Positions 26,248-35,973 of a DNA stretch of 64,000 nt are shown piece after piece; position 1 is the first letter of the stretch; each line of letters opens with the position of its first letter. Source of the DNA: Virgibacillus halodenitrificans JCM 12304 (GTDB lineage: Bacteria; Bacillota; Bacilli; Bacillales; Amphibacillaceae); contig NZ_BAZS01000023.1 of NCBI RefSeq assembly GCF_001310895.1, positions 1-64,000 on the forward strand, given 5' to 3'. The position numbers and the translations under genes were made by a program. A model generated the notes under the pieces. The model worked only from the letters and a program-made list of their open reading frames with translations. It was not told the DNA's origin and made no database searches.

Positions 26248-27669
26248 ATGGAACTGACAATGTCCCATTGGTTATATGGTTTATTTACTCTTCTAATAAT
26301 CGTTACCATGATTTTTAGAAAGGGAGTGGTTTTACCGACACTTTTAGGAACATTTATTGTTGCGTGGGTAGCTAAAGGGAGTATCATATCTGGATTTATT
26401 GCAATATTTCAAGCCAATCTTGTAGCTGCTCAAGAACTGTTTAGTATATTCTTGATAATCACCTTTATGCTTGCTTTGTTAAATTCATTAAGAGATTTAG
26501 GGGCAGACCAACGAATGATTCAACCAATACAGAAGATGATGATTAATGGCCATGTATCCTACTTTGTTTTAGTGGGTGTAACCTATGTCATATCATTATT
26601 TTTCTGGCCTACCCCTGCTGTTCCACTCATCTGCGCATTGCTCGTACCCGCTGCAGTAAGAGCGGGGTTACCGGTAATGGCCGCCGCGATGGCAATAGCT
26701 ATTGCAGGGCAAGGCATGGCTCTGTCTTCGGACTATATTGTTCAAGTAGCACCAAGTTTATCGGCAAAAGCAGCTGGAATTAATATCGATATGGTAGCTG
26801 ATAAAGCTTTGTTACTTTCCCTTATTACCGGTTTTGTGGCCATTGGTCTCGCATATTTATTTATTCGAAAGGAAATTAGAAGAAAAGAAGACCCGCTAAA
26901 TGAAGCTGATTTAGAACATATGCAGGCACCAAAGGAAACAAACAAAACGGCTCATGTGAAGAGTTTGACGAAGTGGAGTAAGCTATTTGCGGTTATTGTA
27001 CCTTTAGCCCTGTTGGGTGTGGTAATTTACATGGTTTATGAAAAATTATCATCGGGAAGAATGAGTGGATTTGAAGGTGGAGATGGGGCCGCATTTGTTG
27101 GCGGAGTAGCAGTAATTCTTTTGTTACTTGCAACTGTGGCATTTGGTAAGCAACATGCATTGGATTATATTAGCACACATATTACAGATGGTTTTGTTTT
27201 TGCTTTTAAAGCAATGGGACCAGTAATTCCTATTGCAGGTTTTTTCTTTTTGGGTAGTTCCGACTTCTCTGGAAAGATCCTTGGACTAGAAAAGAATGCC
27301 CCGGCTTATTTGTTTGATTTAGTGCAATCCACCCAAGAATTCCTACCACAGAATGCCTTTTTAGCAGGTATAAGTATACTAATTATTGGTATTGTTACCG
27401 GATTGGATGGCTCTGGTTTTTCTGGTTTGCCTTTAACAGGAGCATTAGCCGCATCTTTGCAGAATACGTCTATTGATGCTGGAACTCTTGCAGCTATTGG
27501 ACAAATGGGCTCTGTTTGGACTGGTGGGGGCACAATTGTAGCCTGGTCGTCGTTGATTGCCATTGCAGGTTTTTGTGGAATTTCTGTCATGGAATTAGTT
27601 AGAAAAAACTTTTTACCCGTTATTATTGGATTGTTGACTTCAACAGTAATAGCTATATTTTTGCTTTAA
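26248..27669 (+). CDS. Multi-TM permease, ion-transporter-superfamily-like, substrate unknown
   Basis: This 473-residue inner-membrane protein has about 12 hydrophobic segments, a charged cytoplasmic loop near 208-240 (IRRKEDPLNEADLEH), and a glycine-rich region GLDGSGFSGLPLTGALAASLQ near 390-410 reminiscent of GntP/TRAP/ArsB-type carriers. I recognise it as a conserved hypothetical permease but cannot name a substrate. AAGGAG lies 8 bp before the ATG. The glutamate-family dehydrogenase begins 66 bp downstream on the same strand, suggesting an organic- or amino-acid link. Confidence 0.75.
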   Translation: MELTMSHWLYGLFTLLIIVTMIFRKGVVLPTLLGTFIVAWVAKGSIISGFIAIFQANLVAAQELFSIFLIITFMLALLNSLRDLGADQRMIQPIQKMMINGHVSYFVLVGVTYVISLFFWPTPAVPLICALLVPAAVRAGLPVMAAAMAIAIAGQGMALSSDYIVQVAPSLSAKAAGINIDMVADKALLLSLITGFVAIGLAYLFIRKEIRRKEDPLNEADLEHMQAPKETNKTAHVKSLTKWSKLFAVIVPLALLGVVIYMVYEKLSSGRMSGFEGGDGAAFVGGVAVILLLLATVAFGKQHALDYISTHITDGFVFAFKAMGPVIPIAGFFFLGSSDFSGKILGLEKNAPAYLFDLVQSTQEFLPQNAFLAGISILIIGIVTGLDGSGFSGLPLTGALAASLQNTSIDAGTLAAIGQMGSVWTGGGTIVAWSSLIAIAGFCGISVMELVRKNFLPVIIGLLTSTVIAIFLL

Positions 27670-27734
27670 ATTGCTTTCCGACTTCCTCTTTTGTTAGACT
27701 AAAAGGCAACATATTCAGATAGGAGGAAGAAGTG

Positions 27735-29114
27735 ATGGAAAGTGCTACGAGTGCAATTGTGAAGGAATCTCTTGATGCTTTATTTGATGATACCAGCTTT
27801 TTGCCAGAATTGACTGATAAGACGAGAGAAAAGGCCTTTAGGTCATTGGTATCAATTCTATCAACCCCAAACCATGTTCATAAGTCTTTTCTCCGCATTC
27901 CTTTAGAGAACGGAGAAATTGTTCGGATCCCATCCTTTAGAGTGCAACATAATAATACGTTGGGGCCCTATAAGGGTGGGATTCGTTTTCATGAATCTGT
28001 AAATGAAAACGAAGTCATTAACCTTAGTACATTAATGACATTAAAAAATGCTCTCCATGAAGTTCCCTTTGGTGGGGGTAAAGGGGGAGTTATCATTAAT
28101 CCGCGAGATTATGATGTTAAGGAATTGAATCTGATTTGCAAAAAATATGTGCAGTACTTTAGTCATATTTTAGGCCCGGAGAAAGACATACCTGCACCAG
28201 ATGTGGGAACAGGAGAGCGAGAGATGGACTGGATGATGGGAGAGTATAAGAGTATACATCCCGGCCAAAAGTATAGAGGGAGCTTCACTGGTAAAAGTGT
28301 ATTAAATGGAGGTTCACTTGGCAGAAAAGAAGCAACAGGCAGGGGTGTTTATTTTACCTTTCGCTATATGATGAGCGACTTTATTGGGGAGAAGTATAAA
28401 TGGTTGGAAGAACGGGATAATATTTTTGCGAAAACAGCTCTTGCTAATTATGACAAATCTTTAAGAATAGCAATACAGGGTTTTGGAAATGTTGGTTCAA
28501 TTATTGCTTTAGAGGCTTATAAATGTAATCATTTAAATAATAAAGTAATAGCAGTTAGTGATCAGAATGTTACTCTCTATAATTCAGAGGGGCTCGATAT
28601 TTCCGCCTTAATAAAATATGCCAATAACAACAACAAGGATTTACCAACTTCTGAAGCCCAATTGGAAGATGCAGAGATTAAAGCCGAGGTGCGTAACCGG
28701 GATGAGTTATTAACTTTAGATGTTGATGTTCTCTTTCTTGCAGCCTTGGAAGATCAAGTGCACAAAGATAATATGAAGGAAATAAAAGCACCAATAATTG
28801 TAGAAGGTGCCAATGGACCAATCACAAGCGAAGCAGATACTTACTTAAGTGATAAGGGTAATGTAATTATCCCGGATATTCTTGCAAATGCTGGTGGAGT
28901 AATTGTTTCTTACTTTGAATGGTTGCAAGGTAGAGAAACAAAGTTTTATTCAGAGGAAGAAGTGTATAAGCGTCTTTATGATAAAATGAAGCATACGTTT
29001 GATACGGTCTTTCCACAATATTTTGGTGATGCTTTTCCACTAAGACAGAACTGCTATATCCATTCGGTTATGCGGCTCTCAACTATATTGTTTAGGCAAG
29101 GAAAATTATATTAA
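27735..29114 (+). CDS. Glu/Leu/Phe/Val family dehydrogenase (probable glutamate dehydrogenase)
   Basis: This 459-residue cytoplasmic NAD(P)-dependent enzyme would deaminate glutamate to 2-oxoglutarate. The catalytic lysine motif VPFGGGKGGVI is near residue 114, the aspartate is in APDVGTG, and the Rossmann motif GFGNVG lies near 250. It is longer than B. subtilis RocG/GudB (about 424) and has insertions such as KYKWLEERDNIFAKTAL, so it belongs to a different branch. AGGAGG fits ATG 27735 better than the GTG at 27732. A terminator follows. Confidence 0.85.
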   Translation: MESATSAIVKESLDALFDDTSFLPELTDKTREKAFRSLVSILSTPNHVHKSFLRIPLENGEIVRIPSFRVQHNNTLGPYKGGIRFHESVNENEVINLSTLMTLKNALHEVPFGGGKGGVIINPRDYDVKELNLICKKYVQYFSHILGPEKDIPAPDVGTGEREMDWMMGEYKSIHPGQKYRGSFTGKSVLNGGSLGRKEATGRGVYFTFRYMMSDFIGEKYKWLEERDNIFAKTALANYDKSLRIAIQGFGNVGSIIALEAYKCNHLNNKVIAVSDQNVTLYNSEGLDISALIKYANNNNKDLPTSEAQLEDAEIKAEVRNRDELLTLDVDVLFLAALEDQVHKDNMKEIKAPIIVEGANGPITSEADTYLSDKGNVIIPDILANAGGVIVSYFEWLQGRETKFYSEEEVYKRLYDKMKHTFDTVFPQYFGDAFPLRQNCYIHSVMRLSTILFRQGKLY

Positions 29115-29127
29115 GTAATAAATTCAT

Positions 29128-29159
29128 AAAGAGCATTCTTAGCGGAGTGCTCTTTTTTA
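29128..29159 (+). terminator. Rho-independent terminator
   Basis: AAGAGCA and TGCTCTT arms are followed by T6 after the dehydrogenase gene. Confidence 0.75.
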
Positions 29160-29289
29160 TTTAAAAGAATAAGGATTAATTAGTCGAAATATTTTTGTTA
29201 TTATTTGAAAATATGTTTTAAAAAGTTACTAATAGGGCAATGAACAAATATACTTATCTATTATTTTCTAACTAGGGGGAGGAATAGAA

Positions 29290-32232
29290 TTGCAAGAACA
29301 TATTGTTGTGACTATTAATGGGGAGGAGTACCTGGCAGAACCGGGCCAGAATCTATTGGATTTAATTAATACTACAAATGAATTTGTACCACAAATTTGC
29401 TATAACGAATCGTTAGGACCTATCAAAACATGTGACACATGCATGGTTAAAGTTGATGGGGAGATTGTTCGTGCTTGTGGAACAACCATTCATGATGTGA
29501 TGGAAGTAGATACGGTCATTGAAACTGCAAAATCAGCCCAAAAGGAAGCATTGGACCGGATCCTGGAGAAACATGAACTGTACTGTACTGTTTGTGATTA
29601 TAATAATGGATCTTGTGAGATTCATAATACAGTAGCTGAATTTGGCTTGGAGGAACAGTCACGTCCTTTTGAACCAAAACCGTATGAAATAGATAACTCC
29701 AGTCCATTCTATAGGTATGATCCAGACCAATGTATTTTATGTGGGCGTTGTGTTGAAGTGTGTCAGGATGTTCAAGTAAATGAGACGTTATTAATAGACT
29801 GGAAACGTGAACAACCTCGTGTAGTATGGGATAATGATGTACCTATTGACCAGTCCTCCTGCGTTAGTTGTGGACAGTGTGTAACCGTTTGTCCTTGTAA
29901 TGCTCTGATGGAAAAAAACATGGTAGGTGAAGCTGGTTTTATGACAGACCAAGAGCCAGGTTTATTACGTTCCATGATAGATTTAACAAAGAAGACAGAG
30001 CCAGGATATGGCCCTTTATTCGCGGTATCCGACACTGAAGCATCTATGAGAGAAGAGAGAATTGAAAAAACCAAGACAGTTTGTACATATTGTGGTGTCG
30101 GCTGTACTTTTGATGTATGGACAAAGGACCGAAAGATACTGAAAGTGGAACCACAGCAGGACTCTCCTGCAAATGGCATTTCTTCTTGTATTAAAGGTAA
30201 ATTTGGCTGGGATTTTGTTAATTCCGAAGAACGACTTACTCGTCCATTAATTCGAAAAGATGATCACTTTGTAGAAGTGGAGTGGGAGGAAGCTTTATCC
30301 TATGTTTCTAAACGATTTAATGAGATTAAAAAAGATAAAGGAGCAGATTCTTTAGGATTTATTGCTTCTTCTAAAGCAACAAATGAAGAATCTTACTTAA
30401 TGCAAAAATTTGCTAGACAGGTAATAGGTACAAATAATGTGGATAATTGTTCCAGATATTGTCAGTCGCCAGCTACTAAGGGACTTTTTCGGACAGTTGG
30501 TCACGGAGGAGATTCCGGTTCTATAGATGATATTGCAGAAGCTGAAATGGTAATTACTATAGGTTCCAACACTGCTGAGTCTCATCCAGTCCTGGCATCC
30601 AGAATAAAACGATCCCACAAATTATTCGGTCAAAAATTATACGTTTTTGACCTCCGTAAACATGAGATGGCTCAACGAGCTGATCGCTTTTTTCAGCCAA
30701 AGAGTGGTACAGATTTAGTATGGTTATCTGCAGTCACTAAATACATTATTGATCAAGGATGGGAAAACAAGGATTTTATAGGCAAGTGGGTTAATGGGTT
30801 CGAGGAGTATAAAGAAAGCTTAAGCAAATTTACGCTGGAGTATGCTGAAAAGATGACCAATATTCCAAGAGAAGATCTGATTGATATTGCAAAACAGATT
30901 GTAAATGTTGATAAACTAGCCATTTGCTGGGCTATGGGCGTTACTCAGCATCAACTTGGAAGTGATACTAGTACGGCAATATCTAACTTATTATTAATTA
31001 CAGGAAATTATATGAGAAATGGAACTGGAGCGTTTCCGTTACGAGGACATAATAATGTTCAAGGGTGTAGTGATTTTGGAAGTATGCCTAATTTCTTCCC
31101 TGGGTACGAAAAGGTTTCAGATGATAATGCGAGAACACGCTATGAAAAAGCATGGAACACAGAAATTCCTAATGAACCTGGGATGGATAATCATGAAATG
31201 ATGGTAGCAATCCATGAAGGCAAGCTTAATGCGCTTTATATCAAGGGTGAAGATACAGGGATTGTTGATGCAAATATCAATTATGTTACAGATGCATTGG
31301 AAAAATTGGATTTCTTTGTGGTACAAGACCTATTTCTGACTCACACAGCTCAGTATGCAGACGTAGTTTTACCTGCTGCGCCGAGTCTTGAAAAAGATGG
31401 GACTTTCACGAACACAGAAAGACGAATCCAGCGACTATATAAAGCCTTAGACCCAATGGGTGAGTCTAAACCGGATTGGGTAATCTTGAAAGACTTAGCA
31501 AATAAAATGGGTTATGATTGGGATTATCGCCATCCTTCTGAAATAATGAAGGAAGCCGCCTCTCTTGCACCATTGTTTGCAGGTGTGGATTATAAGTTGC
31601 TTGAAAACTATAATAGTTTGCAATGGCCTGTCAATGAAGATGGTACGGATACCCCGTTATTATTTACAGAGGGCTTTCCTTTTGAAGATAATAAGGCAAA
31701 ATTATATCCTTTAAACTTTGAATTAAAACATGATACAGATGAAGAATTTGATCTGCATGTTAATAATGGAAGAGTACTTGAACATTTTCACGAAGGAAAC
31801 ATGACATATAAATCTTCTGGAATTGTAAAGGAATTACCTTCTTCCTTCATTGAAATCTCGCCAGAATTAGCAAAGGCACGAGAGATTAAGGAAGGAGCAA
31901 AAGTAAAATTAGTATCAAAAGCAGGAGAGACTACTGGTAAAGTGCATATTACAGATAGAGTTAGTGGTAATGAATTATATTTACCATTAAATGCAAGTGG
32001 AAAATCTGCTGTTAACTTTCTGACAGATAATAGTGTAGATAAGGATTCTAATACACCTGCTTATAAAGAAATTGCAGTAAGAATGGAAGTATTGGAGAAA
32101 AAAGGGAAAAGTCCATTACCGGATAATAATTACCGAAGGGGAAATCGCCAACCCCAGATTGGTGTACAGCCTGAGAGGAAATGGGAGCGGAAAGACTATA
32201 TTTTCCCAGGGAAGGTGAACCAAAATGGCTAA
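29290..32232 (+). CDS. fdhA: Formate dehydrogenase, catalytic alpha subunit, cysteine type
   Basis: This 980-residue molybdoenzyme oxidises formate to CO2. Domains in order: an N-terminal [2Fe-2S] ferredoxin/NuoG-like part with CYNES...CDTC, a His-Cys region ([14 protein letters not shown]), two [4Fe-4S] clusters ([11 protein letters not shown] and [13 protein letters not shown]), then the molybdopterin part with its own cluster [13 protein letters not shown]. The active site reads [11 protein letters not shown], so the metal ligand is Cys, not selenocysteine. TTG start with GGGGGAGG upstream. It matches the B. subtilis YjgC/YrhE architecture. The downstream DUF1641 gene overlaps by 8 bp, and moeA/moaA at 42.8 kb supply cofactor. 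Confidence 0.93.
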   Translation: MQEHIVVTINGEEYLAEPGQNLLDLINTTNEFVPQICYNESLGPIKTCDTCMVKVDGEIVRACGTTIHDVMEVDTVIETAKSAQKEALDRILEKHELYCTVCDYNNGSCEIHNTVAEFGLEEQSRPFEPKPYEIDNSSPFYRYDPDQCILCGRCVEVCQDVQVNETLLIDWKREQPRVVWDNDVPIDQSSCVSCGQCVTVCPCNALMEKNMVGEAGFMTDQEPGLLRSMIDLTKKTEPGYGPLFAVSDTEASMREERIEKTKTVCTYCGVGCTFDVWTKDRKILKVEPQQDSPANGISSCIKGKFGWDFVNSEERLTRPLIRKDDHFVEVEWEEALSYVSKRFNEIKKDKGADSLGFIASSKATNEESYLMQKFARQVIGTNNVDNCSRYCQSPATKGLFRTVGHGGDSGSIDDIAEAEMVITIGSNTAESHPVLASRIKRSHKLFGQKLYVFDLRKHEMAQRADRFFQPKSGTDLVWLSAVTKYIIDQGWENKDFIGKWVNGFEEYKESLSKFTLEYAEKMTNIPREDLIDIAKQIVNVDKLAICWAMGVTQHQLGSDTSTAISNLLLITGNYMRNGTGAFPLRGHNNVQGCSDFGSMPNFFPGYEKVSDDNARTRYEKAWNTEIPNEPGMDNHEMMVAIHEGKLNALYIKGEDTGIVDANINYVTDALEKLDFFVVQDLFLTHTAQYADVVLPAAPSLEKDGTFTNTERRIQRLYKALDPMGESKPDWVILKDLANKMGYDWDYRHPSEIMKEAASLAPLFAGVDYKLLENYNSLQWPVNEDGTDTPLLFTEGFPFEDNKAKLYPLNFELKHDTDEEFDLHVNNGRVLEHFHEGNMTYKSSGIVKELPSSFIEISPELAKAREIKEGAKVKLVSKAGETTGKVHITDRVSGNELYLPLNASGKSAVNFLTDNSVDKDSNTPAYKEIAVRMEVLEKKGKSPLPDNNYRRGNRQPQIGVQPERKWERKDYIFPGKVNQNG

Positions 32233-32701
32233 TCCTATATCAGATATTAAACGTATGGAGATTCCCGCTGAAGAAGTAGAGAAAAATAATTTGGAAGAGC
32301 TTATAAAATCAGTAAGCGAAAACAAAGAGTCATGTATAAAAGGAATAGATCTTCTATCAGCAATGAATGAAAGCGGAATGCTAGATGCAGCGAGTGCCTT
32401 AATAAAACACCGAAAAGAAGCAACAAAAAATGTGGTTCAAGAATTAAATAAGCCACAATACTCTGCGACTTTAGAAAATCTCGTGGAACTTTTCCTTTTA
32501 CTTGGTGAAATCGATGTAAATAAAGTTAGTAATGTGACAGATAAAATTAATCACGGGTTGAAAGAAGCCATGGAAGTACCGCCAAGCAATCAAGAAAAGA
32601 TGAATTATATTGGTATGATTAAGGCGTTAAAAGATCCGGAAATTAATAAAAGTATTACAATGATCCTCTCATTTCTAAAAGGTATGGGTAAAGAATTGTA
32701 G
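32225..32701 (+). CDS. DUF1641 protein, formate dehydrogenase partner (YjgD/YrhD-like)
   Basis: This 158-residue helical protein carries the DUF1641 core (EALIK...[12 protein letters not shown]...GLKEA) and ends with a conserved-looking [24 protein letters not shown]. In Bacillus such genes (yjgD, yrhD) always follow the formate dehydrogenase gene. Here the start overlaps its end, implying translational coupling. The role in the complex (small subunit or chaperone) is unproven. Confidence 0.85.
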   Translation: MANPISDIKRMEIPAEEVEKNNLEELIKSVSENKESCIKGIDLLSAMNESGMLDAASALIKHRKEATKNVVQELNKPQYSATLENLVELFLLLGEIDVNKVSNVTDKINHGLKEAMEVPPSNQEKMNYIGMIKALKDPEINKSITMILSFLKGMGKEL

Positions 32702-32709
32702 ATAATCCT

Positions 32710-32748
32710 AAAAACCTGGAGTATGACATTATTACTCCAGGTTTTTTA
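32710..32748 (+). terminator. Rho-independent terminator of the fdh operon
   Basis: AAAACCTGGAGTA pairs with TACTCCAGGTTTT, followed by TT. Confidence 0.9.
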
Positions 32749-32797
32749 TGGGTTAAATTTTGTTGCAATTTAAATAATTATGAATTAATATAATGGT

Positions 32798-32817
32798 TAT
32801 AATAGATAGCGCTTTCA
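32798..32817 (+). promoter_or_regulatory. cstA promoter -10 with overlapping CcpA site (cre)
   Basis: TATAAT is at 32798-32803. Directly downstream, 32804-32817 read on the minus strand is TGAAAGCGCTATCT, a perfect match to cre TGWAARCGYTWNCW. A CcpA dimer here would cover the start site, so cstA should be repressed by preferred sugars. The -35 is weak. Confidence 0.75.
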
Positions 32818-32878
32818 CATAGCGTAAAATAGGATAAGTCTTTCTAGCTATCCTAAAAATTTTAAGGGGGGGATTTTC

Positions 32879-34627
32879 ATGTCAGGAATTTTGGTTGCAT
32901 TACTAGGTATTGTTGTATTGTCATTAGGTTATCGCTATTATTCAAAATTTGTAGCTGAAAAGATTTTTCGTTTAGACCCTAACTATGTTACACCAGCACA
33001 TCGGTATAAAGATGGGGTGGACTTTGTCCCTACTAATAAATTTGTATTATGGGGGCATCACTTTACTTCAGTTGCTGGGGCAGCCCCAATCCTAGGTCCA
33101 GCGATAGCTGTTTATTGGGGATGGCTACCTGCCTTCTTATGGGTGATACTGGGGACAGTTTTTGCTGCTGGAGTGCATGACTTTGGTACATTGGTTCTTT
33201 CAGTCCGTAATAAAGGTCAATCTGTTGGTACATTAGCACATCGACTTGTTGGTCAAAGGGCGAAAATTTTGTTTTTATTTATTATTTTAATACTAGTATT
33301 AATGGTTAATGCAGTTTTTGCTTGGGTAATATCTAATTTGTTTATTTCTTATCCAGCTAGTGTTCTACCAGTATTTATCCAAATTCCTCTTGCAATCTGG
33401 ATTGGTCATGCGGTTTACAAACGAAATAAAAAGATGCTGGTACCTTCACTCTTTGCTTTGGCTGCAATGTACTTAGCTGCTATCTTAGCTAGTAAAGTAG
33501 GCTTTTTGCAGATCGACTTAGTACAATACATGGGTGGAGAAGATGGGTCTGGATTATTTGGACTAGGTGCAGTTTCCACTGCATTTCTAATTTGGATTGT
33601 AATTCTTATGATATATGTTTATATTGCTTCCACTTTACCGGTTTGGAAGTTACTACAACCAAGAGATTTTATTAACTCCCACCAACTAGTTGTAGGTTTA
33701 GGTATATTATATTTGGGTCTGTTGTTTACAAATCCCGAGATGACTGCTCCAGTTACAAATGCCAATCCGGATACACCATGGTTGCCATTATTATTTATAA
33801 CTATAGCGTGTGGTGCTATATCTGGGTTTCATGGGCTTGTATCTTCTGGGACTTCTTCAAAACAATTGGATAAAGAAACAGATGCTCGCATGGTAGGTTA
33901 TTTAGGTGCGGTTGGGGAAGGCGTACTAGCGTTAGTTTCTATTATTGCGGTAGCAACTTTCTTTGCAAATACGGATGAATTTTTGGCAACATATAGTAGC
34001 TTTTCTGCTGCTAATGGAGCTGGATTAGGAGTATTTGTAGAAGGAGCGGCAGGTCTGGCAGGTGGATTAGCAATTCCTCCAGATATAGCAACTACGATTG
34101 TTTCTATAATTGTAGTGAGTTTCGCTGCTACAACATTAGACACATCTGTACGACTTATGCGATATATTATTGCTGAACTTGGTGTGGAATACAAGGTCCC
34201 TGCTTTGACAAAAACTCATGTTGCCACAACTGTGGCCGTTGTTTCCAGTGCAGCCTTGGTGTTGTTGCCAGAAGGTCCGAAAGGTTTTGGTTCTGGAGGA
34301 TACCAATTATGGCCGCTCTTTGGAACAGCAAATCAATTGTTAGCAGGGATTAGTTTAATGCTAATTGCTGTATGGCTAAAACGGTTAGGAAGAAACTATG
34401 CTGTTGTATTAATTCCGATGATTTTCCTGATGTTCATGACTTTGTATGCTATGTTCCAACAGGTATTATTTGAATGGTCGTGGTTTGGAAGTAACTCAAA
34501 TACTCTACTATTTGTTCTTGGAGCAATTATATTTGTGTTTGCCATTTGGATTATCTTAACTGCTTTTTCTGTCTTATCAGGTAAACAGGAAACACCCTTG
34601 GATGATGATACTGAAAATTACGGATAG
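32879..34627 (+). CDS. cstA: Carbon starvation CstA family transporter
   Basis: This 582-residue membrane protein has about 16 hydrophobic segments. CstA-family motifs are visible at the start (YRYYSKFVAEKIFRLD, HHFTSVAGAAPILGPAIAVYWGW, GAVHDFG-like GVHDFGTLVLS) and centre (SGFHGLVSSGTSSKQL). The family imports pyruvate or peptides on carbon limitation. The cre site over its promoter agrees with catabolite repression. It is followed by a CC-terminal small protein and an ArsA/GET3-like ATPase, a grouping that seems specific to this subtype. Confidence 0.9.
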   Translation: MSGILVALLGIVVLSLGYRYYSKFVAEKIFRLDPNYVTPAHRYKDGVDFVPTNKFVLWGHHFTSVAGAAPILGPAIAVYWGWLPAFLWVILGTVFAAGVHDFGTLVLSVRNKGQSVGTLAHRLVGQRAKILFLFIILILVLMVNAVFAWVISNLFISYPASVLPVFIQIPLAIWIGHAVYKRNKKMLVPSLFALAAMYLAAILASKVGFLQIDLVQYMGGEDGSGLFGLGAVSTAFLIWIVILMIYVYIASTLPVWKLLQPRDFINSHQLVVGLGILYLGLLFTNPEMTAPVTNANPDTPWLPLLFITIACGAISGFHGLVSSGTSSKQLDKETDARMVGYLGAVGEGVLALVSIIAVATFFANTDEFLATYSSFSAANGAGLGVFVEGAAGLAGGLAIPPDIATTIVSIIVVSFAATTLDTSVRLMRYIIAELGVEYKVPALTKTHVATTVAVVSSAALVLLPEGPKGFGSGGYQLWPLFGTANQLLAGISLMLIAVWLKRLGRNYAVVLIPMIFLMFMTLYAMFQQVLFEWSWFGSNSNTLLFVLGAIIFVFAIWIILTAFSVLSGKQETPLDDDTENYG

Positions 34628-34632
34628 GGATT

Positions 34633-34663
34633 AAAGAGGGATCATGAAAATGGTCCCTCTTCA
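34633..34663 (+). terminator. Hairpin after cstA
   Basis: AGAGGGATCA pairs with TGGTCCCTCT (one wobble). The T-tract is weak, so partial read-through into the next genes is possible. Confidence 0.5.
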
Positions 34664-34746
34664 TACATAAGTTTCTTTTTTGAAAAGGTATACGATTAAT
34701 ATAAACTGGGTTCATATTTTTATTATTTAGGGAAAGGAGCAGTATT

Positions 34747-35004
34747 ATGTTTGAACAACTAAAAAAATTAGTGCAGTTTTACGATGAAGTATTAAGTATG
34801 CCACATCGTCAGGAAATTGCTCGTGAACTAAGAGATGAAGACGACTTGTTCATGCTCCTGCTATATTCAGAGATGATTGGGATACCAAACCCTGTCTATT
34901 ATTACACACTTGAATTATACCCATACATGATGGAAAAGTTTCATGACTGGCATTTGAGAATGGGTATGGAAAAGTCTCCATTAACAGGCATCCGTTGCTG
35001 CTGA
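34747..35004 (+). CDS. Small protein ending in Cys-Cys (cory-CC-star type)
   Basis: This 85-residue, mostly helical soluble protein ends GIRCC-stop. I recall a named family, 'cory-CC-star', with this CC terminus, found beside CstA and ArsA-type ATPase genes; the context here fits exactly. GGAAAGGAG precedes the start. The ATPase starts 31 bp downstream, so the two are probably co-transcribed. Function unknown. The exposed C-terminal cysteines could bind metal or arsenic, or take part in handover to the GET3-like ATPase, but this is speculation. Confidence 0.8.
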   Translation: MFEQLKKLVQFYDEVLSMPHRQEIARELRDEDDLFMLLLYSEMIGIPNPVYYYTLELYPYMMEKFHDWHLRMGMEKSPLTGIRCC

Positions 35005-35035
35005 CAAGTTATTAACATGGAAAAGGTGATATACG

Positions 35036-35959
35036 ATGATCGATTTTAGTAAGAAAATTATTTTTGTAGGGGGTAAGGGGGGAGTTGGAAAATCGACTTC
35101 CGCCGCTGCTATTGCCTGGAAATCAGCAGAAAAAGGATATAATACATTACTAGTATCAACAGACCCAGCCCACAATTTAGGAGATATTTTCAGCCAAAAA
35201 ATTGGCGGAGATATTACACAGGTAGATAACATGCTGTATGCCCTGGAAATTGATCCAGAAAGAGAAACTACGAATTACATTAATACCGTAAAAGATAATA
35301 TTAAAGGAACAGTCCAATCAAGTATGATGGAAGAAGTACATCGGCAGCTTGACACTGCTAAAGCCTCGCCTGGAGCAGATGAAGCAGCGTTATTTGATAA
35401 GCTGATCTCAATAATATTAGAGGAAAGCGAAAACTTTGATAAACTAATATTCGACACTGCACCTACTGGGCATACGATCCGTCTATTATCTCTACCTGAG
35501 TTAATGGGTGTTTGGATTGAAGGGCTCCTGCAAAAAAGACAAAAAGCAAATGAAAATTATACTCAATTGTTAAATGACGGAGTTCCAGTTGAAGATCCAA
35601 TATATGAAGTGCTCAAAACACGGCAAGAGCGTTTTTCAAAAGTAAGGGAAATTATGTTGAATGATACAATGACAGGTTTTGTTTTTGTGTTAAATCCCGA
35701 AAGACTTCCTATTATGGAAACCGAAAAAGCAATCAAATTACTTGACCAATATGAGCTTCCCGTGAAAACATTGATAATAAATAAAGTACTTCCTAATCAT
35801 GCAGATGGGGGTTTCTTTCTTCAACGTAGAAAGCACCAGCAGCAATATTTAGATTTAATTAAAAAAACATTTAATCATCAGGAAAAAATATTTATACCAT
35901 TATTTAGCCACGATATTACAAAAAAAGATGAACTGGCCGAATTTAGCAGTTTTTATTAG
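35036..35959 (+). CDS. ArsA/GET3-type (TRC40) P-loop ATPase
   Basis: This 307-residue soluble ATPase of the SIMIBI class has a deviant Walker A GGKGGVGKST (residues 12-21), switch I STDPAHNLGD (41-50) and a Walker B-like FDTAPTGHTIR. It has a single ATPase domain, like GET3 subunits, unlike the tandem ArsA of plasmid arsenic operons. No arsB or arsR is nearby. The neighbours cstA and the CC-terminal protein suggest it serves them, perhaps as a targeting or energising factor. The NCBI-style name 'arsenical pump-driving ATPase' would mislead here. Confidence 0.87.
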   Translation: MIDFSKKIIFVGGKGGVGKSTSAAAIAWKSAEKGYNTLLVSTDPAHNLGDIFSQKIGGDITQVDNMLYALEIDPERETTNYINTVKDNIKGTVQSSMMEEVHRQLDTAKASPGADEAALFDKLISIILEESENFDKLIFDTAPTGHTIRLLSLPELMGVWIEGLLQKRQKANENYTQLLNDGVPVEDPIYEVLKTRQERFSKVREIMLNDTMTGFVFVLNPERLPIMETEKAIKLLDQYELPVKTLIINKVLPNHADGGFFLQRRKHQQQYLDLIKKTFNHQEKIFIPLFSHDITKKDELAEFSSFY

Positions 35960-35973
35960 AAAGGAAGATTATT

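Noticed and set aside
29290-32232. Selenocysteine formate dehydrogenase
   Set aside because: No in-frame TGA occurs at the active site; it reads SRYCQSP with Cys.
35036-35959. Arsenic-resistance operon
   Set aside because: The ATPase is single-domain and has no arsB, arsR or arsD neighbours; its partners are cstA and a CC-terminal protein.
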